Shown: positions 10,433 through 63,416 of the stretch, one piece after another
Layout: each line of letters opens with the position of its first letter
Numbering within the stretch: the first letter of the stretch is position 1
Assembly: GCF_901709675.1 (NCBI RefSeq)
Contig: NC_051100.1
Coordinates: 6,014,001 to 6,078,000 of the forward strand
Length of the DNA stretch: 64,000 nucleotides
Direction: 5' to 3'
Source of the DNA: Syngnathus acus
Lineage: Eukaryota; Chordata; Actinopteri; Syngnathiformes; Syngnathidae
The notes under the pieces: generated by a model
Told to the model about the DNA's origin: nothing
Database searches by the model: none
What the model saw: only the letters and a program-made list of their open reading frames with translations
Translations under genes and position numbers: made by a program

Positions 10433-12734
10433 GATGAACGCAACAACAGTAGGGTCTTCATAAAACCGAAATGAACGGCGCAGCAGTCGAAATTAACTCC
10501 TTAACCTTTCTAATCGTAATGTCATCAAACAACGGTCGATCTCCCTCACCCAAGCGAAGAAAGAGCTGGAAAGAAATGTATTCTGTTACTAATGGTGTTG
10601 ACAAATGCGGTCTGACTGGATCGCCATTTTAGAGCACAATCAAATTGTCCCACAGAATTGCATTATACTGCGAGTTATCATATAATTGCATTTTCATGTG
10701 CACATCAGGTCAGGGTGCCCCACTTAGCTGTATTTCTTGTCGCAGTTTAAACACCACATGCTTTATATTCTCATGCATTCTTGTGCTTTTTACCCTCATT
10801 CATTTGTTTATTGTGGCTCCGCCCCCTTCCACTTTTCCCACAGGCGACAGTTGCACTTGCACGTTCATGTTTTCCTTCATCTTTAAACTGTGCCAGTTAT
10901 GTTTTGAAGGGATGACAGTCAGCTATTCACAGCTGCTATGGCTCCATGAATGCATGCTCATCTCCAACGTAAGGGGGAGGAGACTCATGATTGATGGCTC
11001 GTTTCCTCTCATCATCTGTGCAGTCTCTCACATTACGGAAAATAATAACACGTGAAAGTCGTTCCAAATTGTTATGTATCAGACGAGTTCCGTCCTCAGA
11101 GAGGCTGTGAGCGGTACTGTCCAGTTCCAAGTGTGGAAGGACTCCACATAAGCCAATTTCGTCCACCGTTGGTGTTGAGAATCTTTGCCATGCAGCCACT
11201 TGTATTGACAGCACGGTGTATTGAGTGAAACAAGCAAGCGCTAGTCCAGTCGACCTGGATTACCTTTAACAGTGGGCTTGAGGGTACCGACTGTCAGCAG
11301 CGGAGACTTGCAATTGCTATTCATTTGGCCTCGCTGTTTTGGCAATTATGTGACATCATGTCCATTGTCAGTCTGCGAGAGGTCATAAGTGCTGTTGCTC
11401 ACACCATGTCTACATTGAAGTTGTCATTTTTATTCTGGAGAATGACTTGGAAGGCACATTGTTGGAAAACCCATTAAACAACCATATTTGCCAACAGGAC
11501 TGACTTCACTTTGGTTCCTATTTTCCTCAAGTCAAACGAGTTGTCGCAAAGAACACAATAAAGGACAATAATTTTGTTGTAAGTAATTTCATATGCAAAT
11601 GTACAGTTAAAAATAACTGTGAAATTATTTGACCCGATTATGCAGCACGTTGACAAGGTACTTAATATAATTACATAGATGCATAATGGTAGTCAGAAAT
11701 GGCTCCATGAAATGATCATTTTAATTTGTCTGGAGTGAAATGAAATGTCATTTAGATATGTTCTAACAGCCAGTGGTTATTGGATGCATTATTTAGAAGA
11801 ACTGAAGCAATGAGCATAAATGTTACTTTGAGTAAATTGATGATAATAAGTAACTTTTATGCGAAGACACAGTGTTCATTTGTTTTCTAGCTATTTTCGC
11901 TGCTTTAAATTGGCTGAAATTGCGTAAAAAATACAGACGAGGCGGAGATGGACCATTAGTCTCCATTTGTGGAGAAAAATGAATTTGACCATATTTGGGC
12001 ATAGGAGGTTTCGTTATATGTATTCTTCTTATTAAGGTATTATTTCTGAACATTGGTTCCACCTCATGCTTAAATCAGCTGTTATTTTTTCAAACACACA
12101 ATTACAATATTACAGAGTAGTTGCAACCAACAGTATTGGTCGATGAATTCCTGTGACAGAACATTCAAACAAAATGTATTTCACGCACCTTGCTGTCGGG
12201 GGAGTGTTAAATGTGTTAGCTGCTGATAATAAGCTCTTTTAAATCAAAGTGCTGCTATTTCAAAGTATCTTATGCTTGATGGTTTTTATTTTTGAACTGC
12301 ACATTGTGTGAACAGATGGAGGAAGACGTCATCAAGGTTGATCAAGCTTAACAATTTAGTATTGGAATAGAGCCTATTAAACCATTTGCTGTCATCCTTT
12401 CAGTCTCAGAAGTGATTTATCCCTTGGTGAACTCATTAAATGGGTTTCATCCAAATCGCTAAGCATAGGATTGATTTTAGTCTCCAAAAGCCACTTTGTC
12501 AAGGGACAGTGTAACATCCAATAATTTGCAGAGAACAATGCTCGAAAGTAATATTCCTTTCATTTTCTGACTCTGATTTCATTCCAACCAATAAAAGGTG
12601 CTTTCCTTTTGTGAAGTGTCTTTGCATGCTTGCTGTGGACTATCGCTGTGCAATATACTAAAAATATACATCCTAACATCTTAAACTATAAGCCTGTATT
12701 GTTTGTAGTGCTATTATAGGGTTGAAATTATCCA

Positions 12735-12800
12735 TGGTGATGCACTGGTTAGCACGCCTGCCTCACAATACAGAGGTTGAGAGTTCAATTCTACCTACAG
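12735..12800 (+). repeat. Head fragment of a common fish LINE-tail/SINE family
   Basis: GGTGATGCACTGGTTAGCAC followed by GCCTGCCTCACA and a weak box B-like GAGAGTTCAATTC resembles the start of a very common teleost repeat. Tail fragments of the same family occur at 21340 and 37474. Confidence 0.5.
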
Positions 12801-13746
12801 GTCACTTAAGAGCACCTTTATGATGCCAGTTTTTTTTTAATGGTAGACATTAATCAGTTGCTAATTGTGCTTTTATTCATTTATTTATTTTAATGTGTTT
12901 TCTGTATTAAAAATGTGTTTCATGCATAAATATAGAAACGATAAAGGAAAATTGACATTCATCAATGTGATTTAAAGAGATAATATATAGGGTGGGACAT
13001 ACATCATCACCCGGATATGAGATTACCAATATCGGGATATAAGATTTTATTCGCATCGGACAGCACTAGTGTGAACCAACTGTTAAGGCGCAGTACTTTC
13101 ACTTTGTTTTCCTCTTGACAAATCTCTTGATCAGTGTTGAATAATTAACCATCAATGATTAGCTTCTTGACTGGAGTGAGAAATATCACCAAAGTGCGGA
13201 AAGCTCCACTGTTTAACATTACAGCTACAAAACAAATGTTTAGCACTTGCAGACGCAGTGCATTTGTTAGAAAAGTAGGTTTTTACTTTTTGTGTTGTTT
13301 ACTTGTATGTATGTATATTGTGTACTATGTCTTGTCACCGTGGGATAGTGGGAACGTAATTTCGATCTCCTTGTGTGTGTCTTGACATGTGAAGAAATTG
13401 GCAATAAAGCAGACTTTGACCTCAACATTAAAGTTTTACAGTTTGGTGCTGAGCTGAGGTGTCGCTCTGCCATGTCTTTTATTTTGTTTGTATTTCTACA
13501 CGATCTGGAGGAACAGGAGCGTGCTGTGTCTGTCTGTCCCTCCCTCCCTCTCTCTCTCGGTTTTCCCTGCTGTGCCGCCTCCCAACTCCTCCATTGCACC
13601 TGCTCCTCCCATCCTGCCTTATTATCCTCATGTTCTCTCCAAGTGATGCTTCTCAGCTACGGGAGGGAGCGGTGCGCACGACCGATTTCTTGGGATTATT
13701 TTCGTCCCGTGAGAGGCTCGCTATCGACGGACAAAGGCTTCTGGAC

Positions 13747-13806
13747 ATGTGGGCTTCTCGTCAGAGTCAGCTGGAAGTGGACAGGACGACTGGGAACACA
13801 TTGTGA
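13747..13806 (+). other. Upstream ORF 1 in the b3gat2 leader (19 codons)
   Basis: ATG at 13747, stop TGA at 13804-13806. Lies in the GC-rich stretch upstream of b3gat2 and would be in the 5' leader if transcription starts before it. Three more short upstream ORFs follow, at 13864-13890, 13906-13920 and 13978-13986. Confidence 0.35.
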
Positions 13807-14019
13807 GAGGGAAGCAGAGTGACTTCGAGGTAACAAGACCCCCGGGAGAGTGGAGATCGGCGGATGTTGGAATCTCAACATGACACATAAAGAACGAGTA
13901 TCAACATGATCTTTGGATAATAATAAAAAAAAAAGAAAGAAGAGAGAGAGAGAGAGGGTCGCAATCGGCAGTTTGCAATGAAGTGAGTGGAAGAGGAGCG
14001 CACGTTCGGTAACTTCGCC

Positions 14020-32573
<18,554 letters not shown>

Positions 32574-33469
32574 CCTACAAAGAGAAGAGTATTTTAAAAC
32601 AAAAAGGCATTCGGGATTCCCATCATATCGGAGCTGGAACTCGCTGGTTGCATACAGCTCGCTTTCTTTGGTGAATAACGACATAACACGGAGGAAGTGA
32701 ATCAGTCAGGACATGTCAACAGGAACAGTGAGAGCTACTCTATCTATTTTCAACACCTGAAGGATGCTTCGGAGCTGACAGCGAGAGAGTGTAGTCAATC
32801 CCAGCTGACCTTGGTCCCGGACTGCCCAGCTATCAATTAGAGAGCCGCAATGGAAATTCTGCAGCGTTAACCTCTACACCACCCATGACCCCAAAAAGAT
32901 AACTGTATATTTCATCCATCCATGGTGGTTTAAAAAAGAAAACATTGTGTTCAAGTGTGATTATTTTTGAAAGCATTACTGTTGGTGTACTGTTGCTAAA
33001 CAATCAAGATTTGTGGTCTGTGTAAAGGTACTGGCCAACATTGTTTGACGTAGTGACTGGAACATTTCTCAGTGATACTGATAATGAAAATTTGGGAAGT
33101 GCATGACTTCACTTTGTTTGATAATTGTGTCTTTCTTTAACTGTATCGACATAGAGAGAAAACAAGTTCAAGATTTGGGTCAAGCAGAGTGCAGTTTGCC
33201 ATAAAGCAATCGTTATTTGATTGTATCTGGAAGCAATTAAGGCGAGTTGGATTTAGTTCTAAAGAAGGAACCACCAAGCGATAAGGATCGGAATAAAATC
33301 CATATCAAATGTTCCAGGAAATATTATTTTGCTGAATGTAAGTAGGACTTTGAACAATCCGAGAAATATTGTCATCCAAGAAGACCTTGTCAAATGCTTG
33401 TCCATAATCTAAGAGGGAGAACTCCAGTGCTTTGCCTTCTTCTCAAATTCCTACTTTCTTGTGAAGTTT

Positions 33470-34012
33470 CCAGATTTTAATGTTCAGATCATAAAACAGT
33501 ACAAGACAAAGATTTGTTTTAATTCAACAACATGGGGACCCAAGCGCATGAAGGGCAGTTTTAAGGATGGGATACAAGTCCAGAATTTAACGAGGCCATT
33601 CCTATTATTTTTCTTTCTTTCTTATTTTTAAAGCATTTAAGGTTGCAAGTATGTTATGGATTGTATTCCTGCAGCAGAATCCAAAGCTGGAGGTCAGAAA
33701 ATGAAGGCTGAACATTCTCCCTGAAGATTTTTTGATAAAGGACAGAATTCGACCTTAAGTGAGGTGCGGGAGGTTTGCAGCATTTTAGATGTGGCCTTGG
33801 GTTCCTTTGTGACCTCCTAAATGAGTCCTCACTGTGCTCTTGGGGTCATTTCTGTTCATCCCTGCGTCACATTTTATCCATTTGTGAATAACGGCTCTCA
33901 CTATGGTTTGCTGGAGTCCTAACCCATTAGGCTTTGCTACTCTTCTCAGACTGAGAGATGTCATATCAATTATTTCTCATCCGTTCTCAAATGTATTTGG
34001 ATTACGGCATTT
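33470..34012 (-). pseudogene. Tc1-like transposase remnant
   Basis: Minus-strand frames give, in family order, TIVRAVIHKW (DNA-binding region), MTPRAQ and EVTKEPKATSKMLQ, then LYQKIFRENVQPSFSDLQLW and QEYNP*HT, then LDLYPILKTALHAL. There are several stops and frameshifts, and the centre (the DDE core) is missing. The ATG equivalent is near 34012. Inactive; sits antisense in the likely b3gat2 3' UTR. Confidence 0.75.
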
Positions 34013-34289
34013 TATTGCAGCTTTTTGATATCTTCTGGACGATTTTGTTTTGCCAGACAGGTTGTAGCTATTTAATGTTTCCTGGGTCGATCAGGTCTGG
34101 AGGTAAAAAAAAAAATAAGAGAAGTTAAATTACGAAGAGGCGGCTCGGTGAGTACGAATTGACATATTAAGCAGAAGGGCAGAATTAAATCAAAGACTTT
34201 GACACTGATCCGCATATCATTTCAACTTTGATGAACTGGTTCATTGTATTGTTTTGTTGGCTGCTGATGTCCCATCAAGACAGTAAGTC

Positions 34290-34295
34290 AATAAA
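34290..34295 (+). terminator. Candidate poly(A) signal of b3gat2
   Basis: AATAAA about 1.7 kb after the b3gat2 stop, following AGTC and before GTCACTC. A nearer GGAATAAAATCC occurs at about 33290. Which is used is unknown. Confidence 0.3.
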
Positions 34296-37099
34296 GTCAC
34301 TCTATTTTTTTGTTTCTAAGTTTCACAAAAGCTGTGATCTACTGTATTTCAATTTGTGAATGTAAAACCAACTAAAGTGACTATTTTGGGGCTTATGCCG
34401 AAATAGAATGCATACATAATACACAAAAAATATTTGTCGTCACTTGAAAGGTCTCACAACAACAAAAAACAATGTGATATTTTTAGTAGCTTGTCTTGAA
34501 TCTATCTTCCAGATTCTGTGATGTCTTTACAGTATTCATAATGAATAAAATATGAATGCGATAACAGTTGAACGATGCCTAATTACGTATTTGCACTAAT
34601 GCAATTGGAAGACATCAGTGTGTGCAGTAAATGCAGCACTACAGGATGAAGTAGTGAGCGTACAACTACATTTAGGATTCAACATCCTTTATTCCACGTG
34701 TTCTGCTGGTAAATGCTGGGACCAATACAAATAGAATGGAATTCCCAAACAACAATACAGTACTCACACAGTGGGGTCGAAGTCTTGGTCAACAACAAAC
34801 ATGGATAAATTGATACACAGAAAAATGTTTTGTATTAAGCACCAGAAAATGTAAACACAAATGTAAATAAACCCGGCGGGCGTGTCATGTGTTGATGTGT
34901 CATCCACACTAACCACGTTATTATGTTTATGAATATGTATTATGTGGCAGAGGGACCCTGTTACAAGTGAATGAGATTCTCTGCATTGGTGTGGCAGAGA
35001 ATCTTTCAAGTTTTTTTATTTATTTTTTCTGGTGTGTGCATTTGTACTGTTGCTTTTACTCTCAACGGCAACAATGCAAGCAAGCCGGCATTTTTCACCA
35101 TTATGTGATTCGTCGTACAGGTTTATTTGTGTCACAGTAATTGTGCTACTCTTGTACCACACGCAACAACACACACAATAAAAAAAAGGATGCCAGAACA
35201 CCGGGTTAAGACTCAACCATGGATTTGAAATTGCATTATATAGATGGAAGGAGGAGACTACATTTGAAATACACATTTCACATATCTGTTCCCTGATGAC
35301 AATCTTGAGACAAAACCACAATGCACTGAGATGCAGCGCTCGCTCTGTGGTATTTAAAGTGCACCGAGATGAATCGCTGTAATTCCACAGAGGTTTAATT
35401 TAGCTTCAGGAATGCAAGAGAGGTCTACAGAAAAAATGAATGACTTTACTGGCTCATAGCCCAGGAGCTTGATCTGACTTTGTGTAATATGCAACATGGC
35501 TGATACTCCTAGGAGACCTTAGTTTAGGACAACCCAACTGTGGACAGTCGTACAGTCTAAGCGCCTAATTTACTAAGATCCCAAATTTTCACGCTAACGG
35601 ATAGCACGCGCTGTTAGTGGACATGTGTCACATGCACTGACAGCGCTAGGATTTCTTTCTTAGAGGGGGTGGGGCATTGTGTGGCCAGGTATATCGCAGA
35701 GAGTCTACGATTTATTTTTTACATTTACAAAAAATGAAAAACTGCTCTGGGAGATGCCAGCACCAGACAATTGTGCATTGGAATTATGATATGAAGAGTT
35801 GAAAACAGCTTAGTCATAGGAGATATGGCATGATTCCTTCTTATGACTGGTCACAAGTCAGCCCTCAGATCGCCCAGAAGCTCTGAAACCGCATTGGTGA
35901 TTAATTGTTGGTTCAAACATTTTGCACGAGCGGAAAAGATCAGTTCTCCTGGTCTCCACTCATATTTCCCATGCCTCCTCATTATGATTACCCACAGTGG
36001 TGCAATTAATCTTGCCAGAATTGTATTTGATAAATCACAGTGGGTGTGCTAAATAAATCTATTTGCATAAACCCCTGACAGAACAAACAAAATGAACTGC
36101 TTGGCAATTTAGTGCATTTGACAGATGCAATTCTTGGTACACTTCATTGGTGGACAGGGATGTGCAGTGAGGGGAGCCAAAGGTATTTGCATTGCACAGA
36201 TTTTCATTTCTAATCCAATAATGACAATGATTTTGTCATTACAATTACAATTGTGTCTTTCCCATTCAAATAAAAGAATGGAAGGCAATGTCAATGCTCC
36301 ACCATCACGATGCATAGAAAAAGCACGGCGCTCTTCCCATAAATACATAAAGCACTCGAGAAACCCTCGGCTAGTTGGGGACGTAAATGAGAATTGGCTA
36401 AACAACTATGTTAGTTGTATCGGCTTTTCCAAAATGACAAGAGCATAAAACATCAACAACTAAAATCATATCTGGGTTATTAAAATTTAAATTTTTAAAC
36501 ACCCATTAAAGTTTTATCAAATCAATTTACAAATGCAATCATTTTTGATTGATTTCACATTACACGGCTAGGTTTTAGAACTACGGCTTCTCAGATGGGA
36601 TTTCGACACTGATTAGAAAGGATAAACAGAGATGTGTGGTTCCACTGTCATTTGGCATCATGACCAAACATATACAACACAATACATGTCTGAGAAATGA
36701 ATCACTGACCTGACCACCGGCTATGGCTCTGTGGTTCACACATCATTATCACACAAATACAGTACTGGTCAGACGATTGATTACCTGCCCACGAGACTCT
36801 GTCGGTTCTAAAGAAGGTGAGGGCAGCTGTGGGAGGAGTTTAACATACACAGCAGAAAGCGGAGACCAACCACCACGAGGGAACCATATCTACTGTATGA
36901 CTATCAACTATCTATTCATTTTCATGATATTATAGACCTACAGTATTACATTACTACTATAGTGAATACTCTGTCCAGCAGTGTTTTCTATTGTGTGTTG
37001 TTGTGTTACTGTACCTACTCTTCACACAACACGAACAGAAAATCCCAATGACATCCAATTCAGAAAAAATATGACGGTGGCCTGTGCTCCCACCCCTAC

Positions 37100-37105
37100 T
37101 TTATT
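37100..37105 (-). terminator. Candidate poly(A) signal of smap1
   Basis: Minus-strand AATAAA about 180 nt past the smap1 stop codon. Confidence 0.4.
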
Positions 37106-37154
37106 GTATTGGCTTTGTAGAAGAAACCTCCGCGATGCCGTTGGAGGATGTCTG

Positions 37155-37230
37155 TTAAATCATTCACTGCCAGGACAGTTAAAACGGATCGTTGACGTCT
37201 ATAGGCGTCGATGGCAGTGGATGAGTTAAT
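37155..37230. repeat. Palindromic short element, copy 4
   Basis: TTAAATCATTCACTGCCAGG ... GATGGCAGTGGATGAGTTAA with GTTGACGTCTATAGGCGTC inside. It begins about 50 nt past the smap1 stop codon, so it is probably in the smap1 3' UTR. Confidence 0.75.
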
Positions 37231-37281
37231 TTGGTGTAGGTACTACAAGCCGCACAACAAATTTTGTGGGCTGCCCACTCG

Positions 37282-60109
<22,828 letters not shown>

Positions 60110-60263
60110 GTCTGCTCAAGTGCGGATGCTTGTCTTTTAGTGTGAGCAGCCGTGAAATATGACAAAGACAGCAGCTTGATATTGAAATGATTATGTCACG
60201 CCAGTGAAGCTCAGCCTCACTCGATGTACTGCTAACATCCAACCTGCTAACAAGGTAATACGG

Positions 60264-60681
60264 ATCCAAAGTAGTGTTGACTCGTGAGTGAACGATCCGT
60301 TCAAATACACGGATCCTTTCAGCGAACGAGAGTGAACGAATCACTTCTTACAGTGATTCGTTCTTTATTCAGTTCATATGACTTCAACCAGTAGGTGTCG
60401 GTAATGCCCATTGAAGCTGGTGCCACCTCGCCGTAAAACAAAACGAAGAAGAAAATGACGTAACTTAGTTGTATTGTTTGATGTGTATGGGTTGTTTCCA
60501 CTGAATATAAAATAAAAATAAAAATAAAAAAAGCCGTATCATTGTGTGTGTATGTGTGTGTGTGGGGGGGGGGGGGGGGGGGAATTCATTGATCGATTCG
60601 TTTGAACGAATCTTTTGAGTGAACCGATTCTAAGGATTCGGTTCACCTAAAAGAACGGGAATGCACATCACTCATCCAAAG
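60264..60681. mobile_element. Non-autonomous hAT-type transposon with 8-bp target duplication
   Basis: The element is 60272-60673 (402 bp), flanked by identical ATCCAAAG at 60264-60271 and 60674-60681. Ends TAGTGTTG and (reverse complement) GAGTGATG are similar. Internally it carries repeated GAACGAATC-type motifs, AACCAGTAGGTGTCGGTAAT, and a TG/G19 tract at 60544-60582. No transposase. A shorter relative is at 4905-5008. Confidence 0.8.
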
Positions 60682-62664
60682 CGACAGCATCTCTGCTGCG
60701 TTCACCATCATCGGATATTTCAGCACCCAAGTTGTCACACATCCATTCGGCTCCCATTTTATACAGTATTAGAGAGAGAACTTATTTTATCAAGCCATAA
60801 GGTATATTTCAAATAAATAAATAAATCGCCTAATGTGTTTACTAAAATGATTATCTTTCAGGTGACAAAATCAGGTATAAAACTACTTATTAAGGTGTTT
60901 GACTATTGCACAGTTCTGCTATGAACAAGCCAATGATGGGACACAACTGTGAACCATTCAGAACTTCAAGCTTTTAGGTGCAATTTCAGAACAAAAATAG
61001 AATATAGCATGAATGAATGTATCTAAATTTGACCTCTAACCCTATAGATATAAAGATAGGAAGAACTTAATAGGGATAGTATGCACACAGTGACTATTAA
61101 CACACACAAAAAACAGCTAGTTAGGCCTCCCATACAGTTTGTGGTCAAAAGTAACTTTACTTCTTTTTAACAGTGACAGACAGCAGAATCAAAGGTAAAA
61201 ATGCAGCTTCACTGTAGAACGGGCAAAGAAGTACTGTAACTATTTATTTAAATGCACACAAGGAAAGATTGTAACAGCAGAGGCTTTCGTTTTTAGAAGG
61301 TACCGTAAATCATCAGTAGAAGCAGTAGTAGGTACGCATATGTCACATCAGCTATATTAAAAAAGATAGAAAATTCGCATTTCATGCGACAAAAGTGGTT
61401 AGTCGATTGTAAAGTAAGATGATTTTACACGTATACAGCATATTAATTCACAGCTTGCTTAAAACTAACAGTTTTAACACACATGTCAACACATAAATGA
61501 GATTCATTGCTCACACACAGACAGATTTCATCACAAAATATTGACAATGAAAAAGACAGTTCAAATTAATGGAAATGATGATATTTACACTGAAATAGGA
61601 GAAGCTCTCCAATCTCGTTGTTGGACAATTTATGTATAATGACAATAAAAGCATTTTATTCTATTCTCTACATGAGTATCTCAGCAAAGCCATATGTAAA
61701 AATATGTAAAAAGTTTAGTCCCGCTCATCACCACTAGAGAGCGTTCAGTGATTAAAGTGGACATCAATTCATGAATTTGCTATCGATTTTAAGAGATTCA
61801 AAAAAATATATATTAAAAACAAAATTAGAGGAGGCTTGAGTTCTAAAATCATCCAAAGTGAGGAAGAAATAAAAGTGACACGAAACCTGGGAGTGTGTCA
61901 TACTTTTAAACAAACCAGCATGACTTTAAAAATCATATGAAAAGTTAAGCACCATGTATGTAACGTTCAGCCTGCACTATTTTGCATGTACAAAAGACGA
62001 AGCCCCGCTGCAACACAAACACAATCTTGAAAACACTATACATGCCCATGAAACACTATTATTAGAAAGCAATCAAAGATTTGGGTACATAAAAGATGTT
62101 TTCATAAAGTTTGACCACAATATACAACATCAATTTTTTCTTGAGAGAATGAGCCTCAACAAACAAGGTGCTTGCAGTACTTTAAAACCATCGCTTATAC
62201 ACAAGCCTTTCACAGTATCATAAATGTATCATCATTCCTTAAAGAAAAAATTGTTGGTTCATTCACTGTGTCAAATTTCAGCTTCCCTAAATGGGTATGT
62301 CCTAGGTGACTAGTGACTAGCTAGAGTGGGAAAATGGGCCAGATTCCTTCCTTCCAAAGGTTAATGTTTGACTTGTGGCTAGGCAAACAAATGTTAACAT
62401 CTGTGAATAGCACAAACAACACCACCTCCTCACTCACAGTGTGTATGATCACATTTGATTTTGAGACAGAATAAACTTGTGATCCCTTTTTCTTTTCTCT
62501 TTCTTTTCTAATTCCTGTACAGCTCAGCATGGCTTATGGCTGTCAAGTTGTTGTTTGAGGTCTTTAGGTAACGTTGGTCTCATGATGAAAACAAAGAAAT
62601 GCATGTGACGAACAAAGAAACATAAGTATCACATTGATGGGAATGTTTGAGGAACTTATTATAA

Positions 62665-63013
62665 GGGCTGTGCAATTAATCGAAATTCAATTCCGATTAC
62701 ATTTATTACACTTCCCGATTTCAAACATGACATAATCATAAAAAAAAATGCAATTATTATTATGCATTATTATCCAATGCACTGTGTGTTTGTATAAAAC
62801 CATATATTTGCGCCTTTATTTTAAAATAACTATGATAAATTTTGTTGGGATCTACAAGGAAATCTTTCAAGGAAATTTATTTATCTTAATATTTTTTACA
62901 TGTTTAAATATTTTTTTGTTTTGTACCAAAAAATAAATGATTGTTTGAATAATCATGATTTCAATTATTACCAAAATAAATGTGATTAATTATTTTCTCT
63001 AATCAAGCAGCCC
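62665..63013. mobile_element. MITE-like element with GGGCTG/CAGCCC ends
   Basis: Begins GGGCTGTGCAATTAATCGAA and ends CTCTAATCAAGCAGCCC. The inner parts (ATCGAAATTCAATT and ATGATTTCAATTATT) are also roughly inverted. Resembles a common AT-rich fish repeat. No clear target duplication. Confidence 0.55.
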
Positions 63014-63166
63014 AATTTATTATTATTTATTATTAGTATTGGCAAACGGTGGCCATATCTTCTTCAGTGACTTATATGAATGTTCCAACAGCAGTGACAT
63101 TAACCGTGTACAAAGATCAACAGGTTTGACAATGAATAGCAAAAAAAAAAAAAACCTTGCATTAGT

Positions 63167-63416
63167 TCACAGGACTGACTCAACGGCTTCCGGTGTGGCT
63201 TCTGATGATTTGGTTTTGTGCATAACAAGAGGTGAGGTCTCCTCCTGCGCCTGGATGTTGGCCACCGTCTCCACCCGCACCTCAGAAAGCTCCCCTCCCT
63301 TATCCAGCTCATCCTGTTGCTGCTTCTGCTTTTTCATCTCCTGCTGGTTGATGTGATGCAAAATCCCAGCACCCAGAGCATCGCCTTCCACATTGACCAC
63401 TGTGGTTGTGCGATCC
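63167..63416 (-). CDS. slc1a4: slc1a4 terminal exon
   Basis: Starts [20 protein letters not shown], then a cytosolic Gln/Lys/Glu-rich tail with [10 protein letters not shown]; ends ESVL and TGA at 63167-63169. Acceptor TCTGTGCAG. Confidence 0.93.

Larger units (their letters stand above)
32574..37281. other. b3gat2 3' region and b3gat2/smap1 intergenic DNA
   Basis: The first 1.7 kb probably includes the b3gat2 3' UTR, with an antisense Tc1-like pseudogene. Farther right, a repeat-like stretch at about 35560-36060 starts CTAATTTACTAAGATCCCAA and ends near CTATTTGCATA. A palindromic element and a candidate smap1 poly(A) signal lie near the right end. No further gene was seen. Confidence 0.5.
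60110..63166. other. smap1 upstream DNA and slc1a4 3' flank/UTR
   Basis: About 155 bp of unique sequence precedes a hAT-type insertion at 60272-60673. 60682-62664 is AT-rich with no coding signal; part is probably slc1a4 3' UTR. A MITE-like element with GGGCTG ends lies at 62665-63013. Confidence 0.5.

Noticed and set aside
13373-13822. 150-codon open frame upstream of b3gat2
   Set aside because: GC-rich leader sequence; no family resemblance, and overlapping frames are equally open.
35560-36060. Possible DNA transposon with ends near CTAATTTACTAAGATC and CTATTTGCATA
   Set aside because: Resembles a dispersed fish repeat, but no convincing terminal inverted repeat or target duplication could be found.
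61725-61750. Third CTCF-like motif (CCACTAGAGAGCGTTC)
   Set aside because: Departs from the core consensus at the critical GGGC positions.
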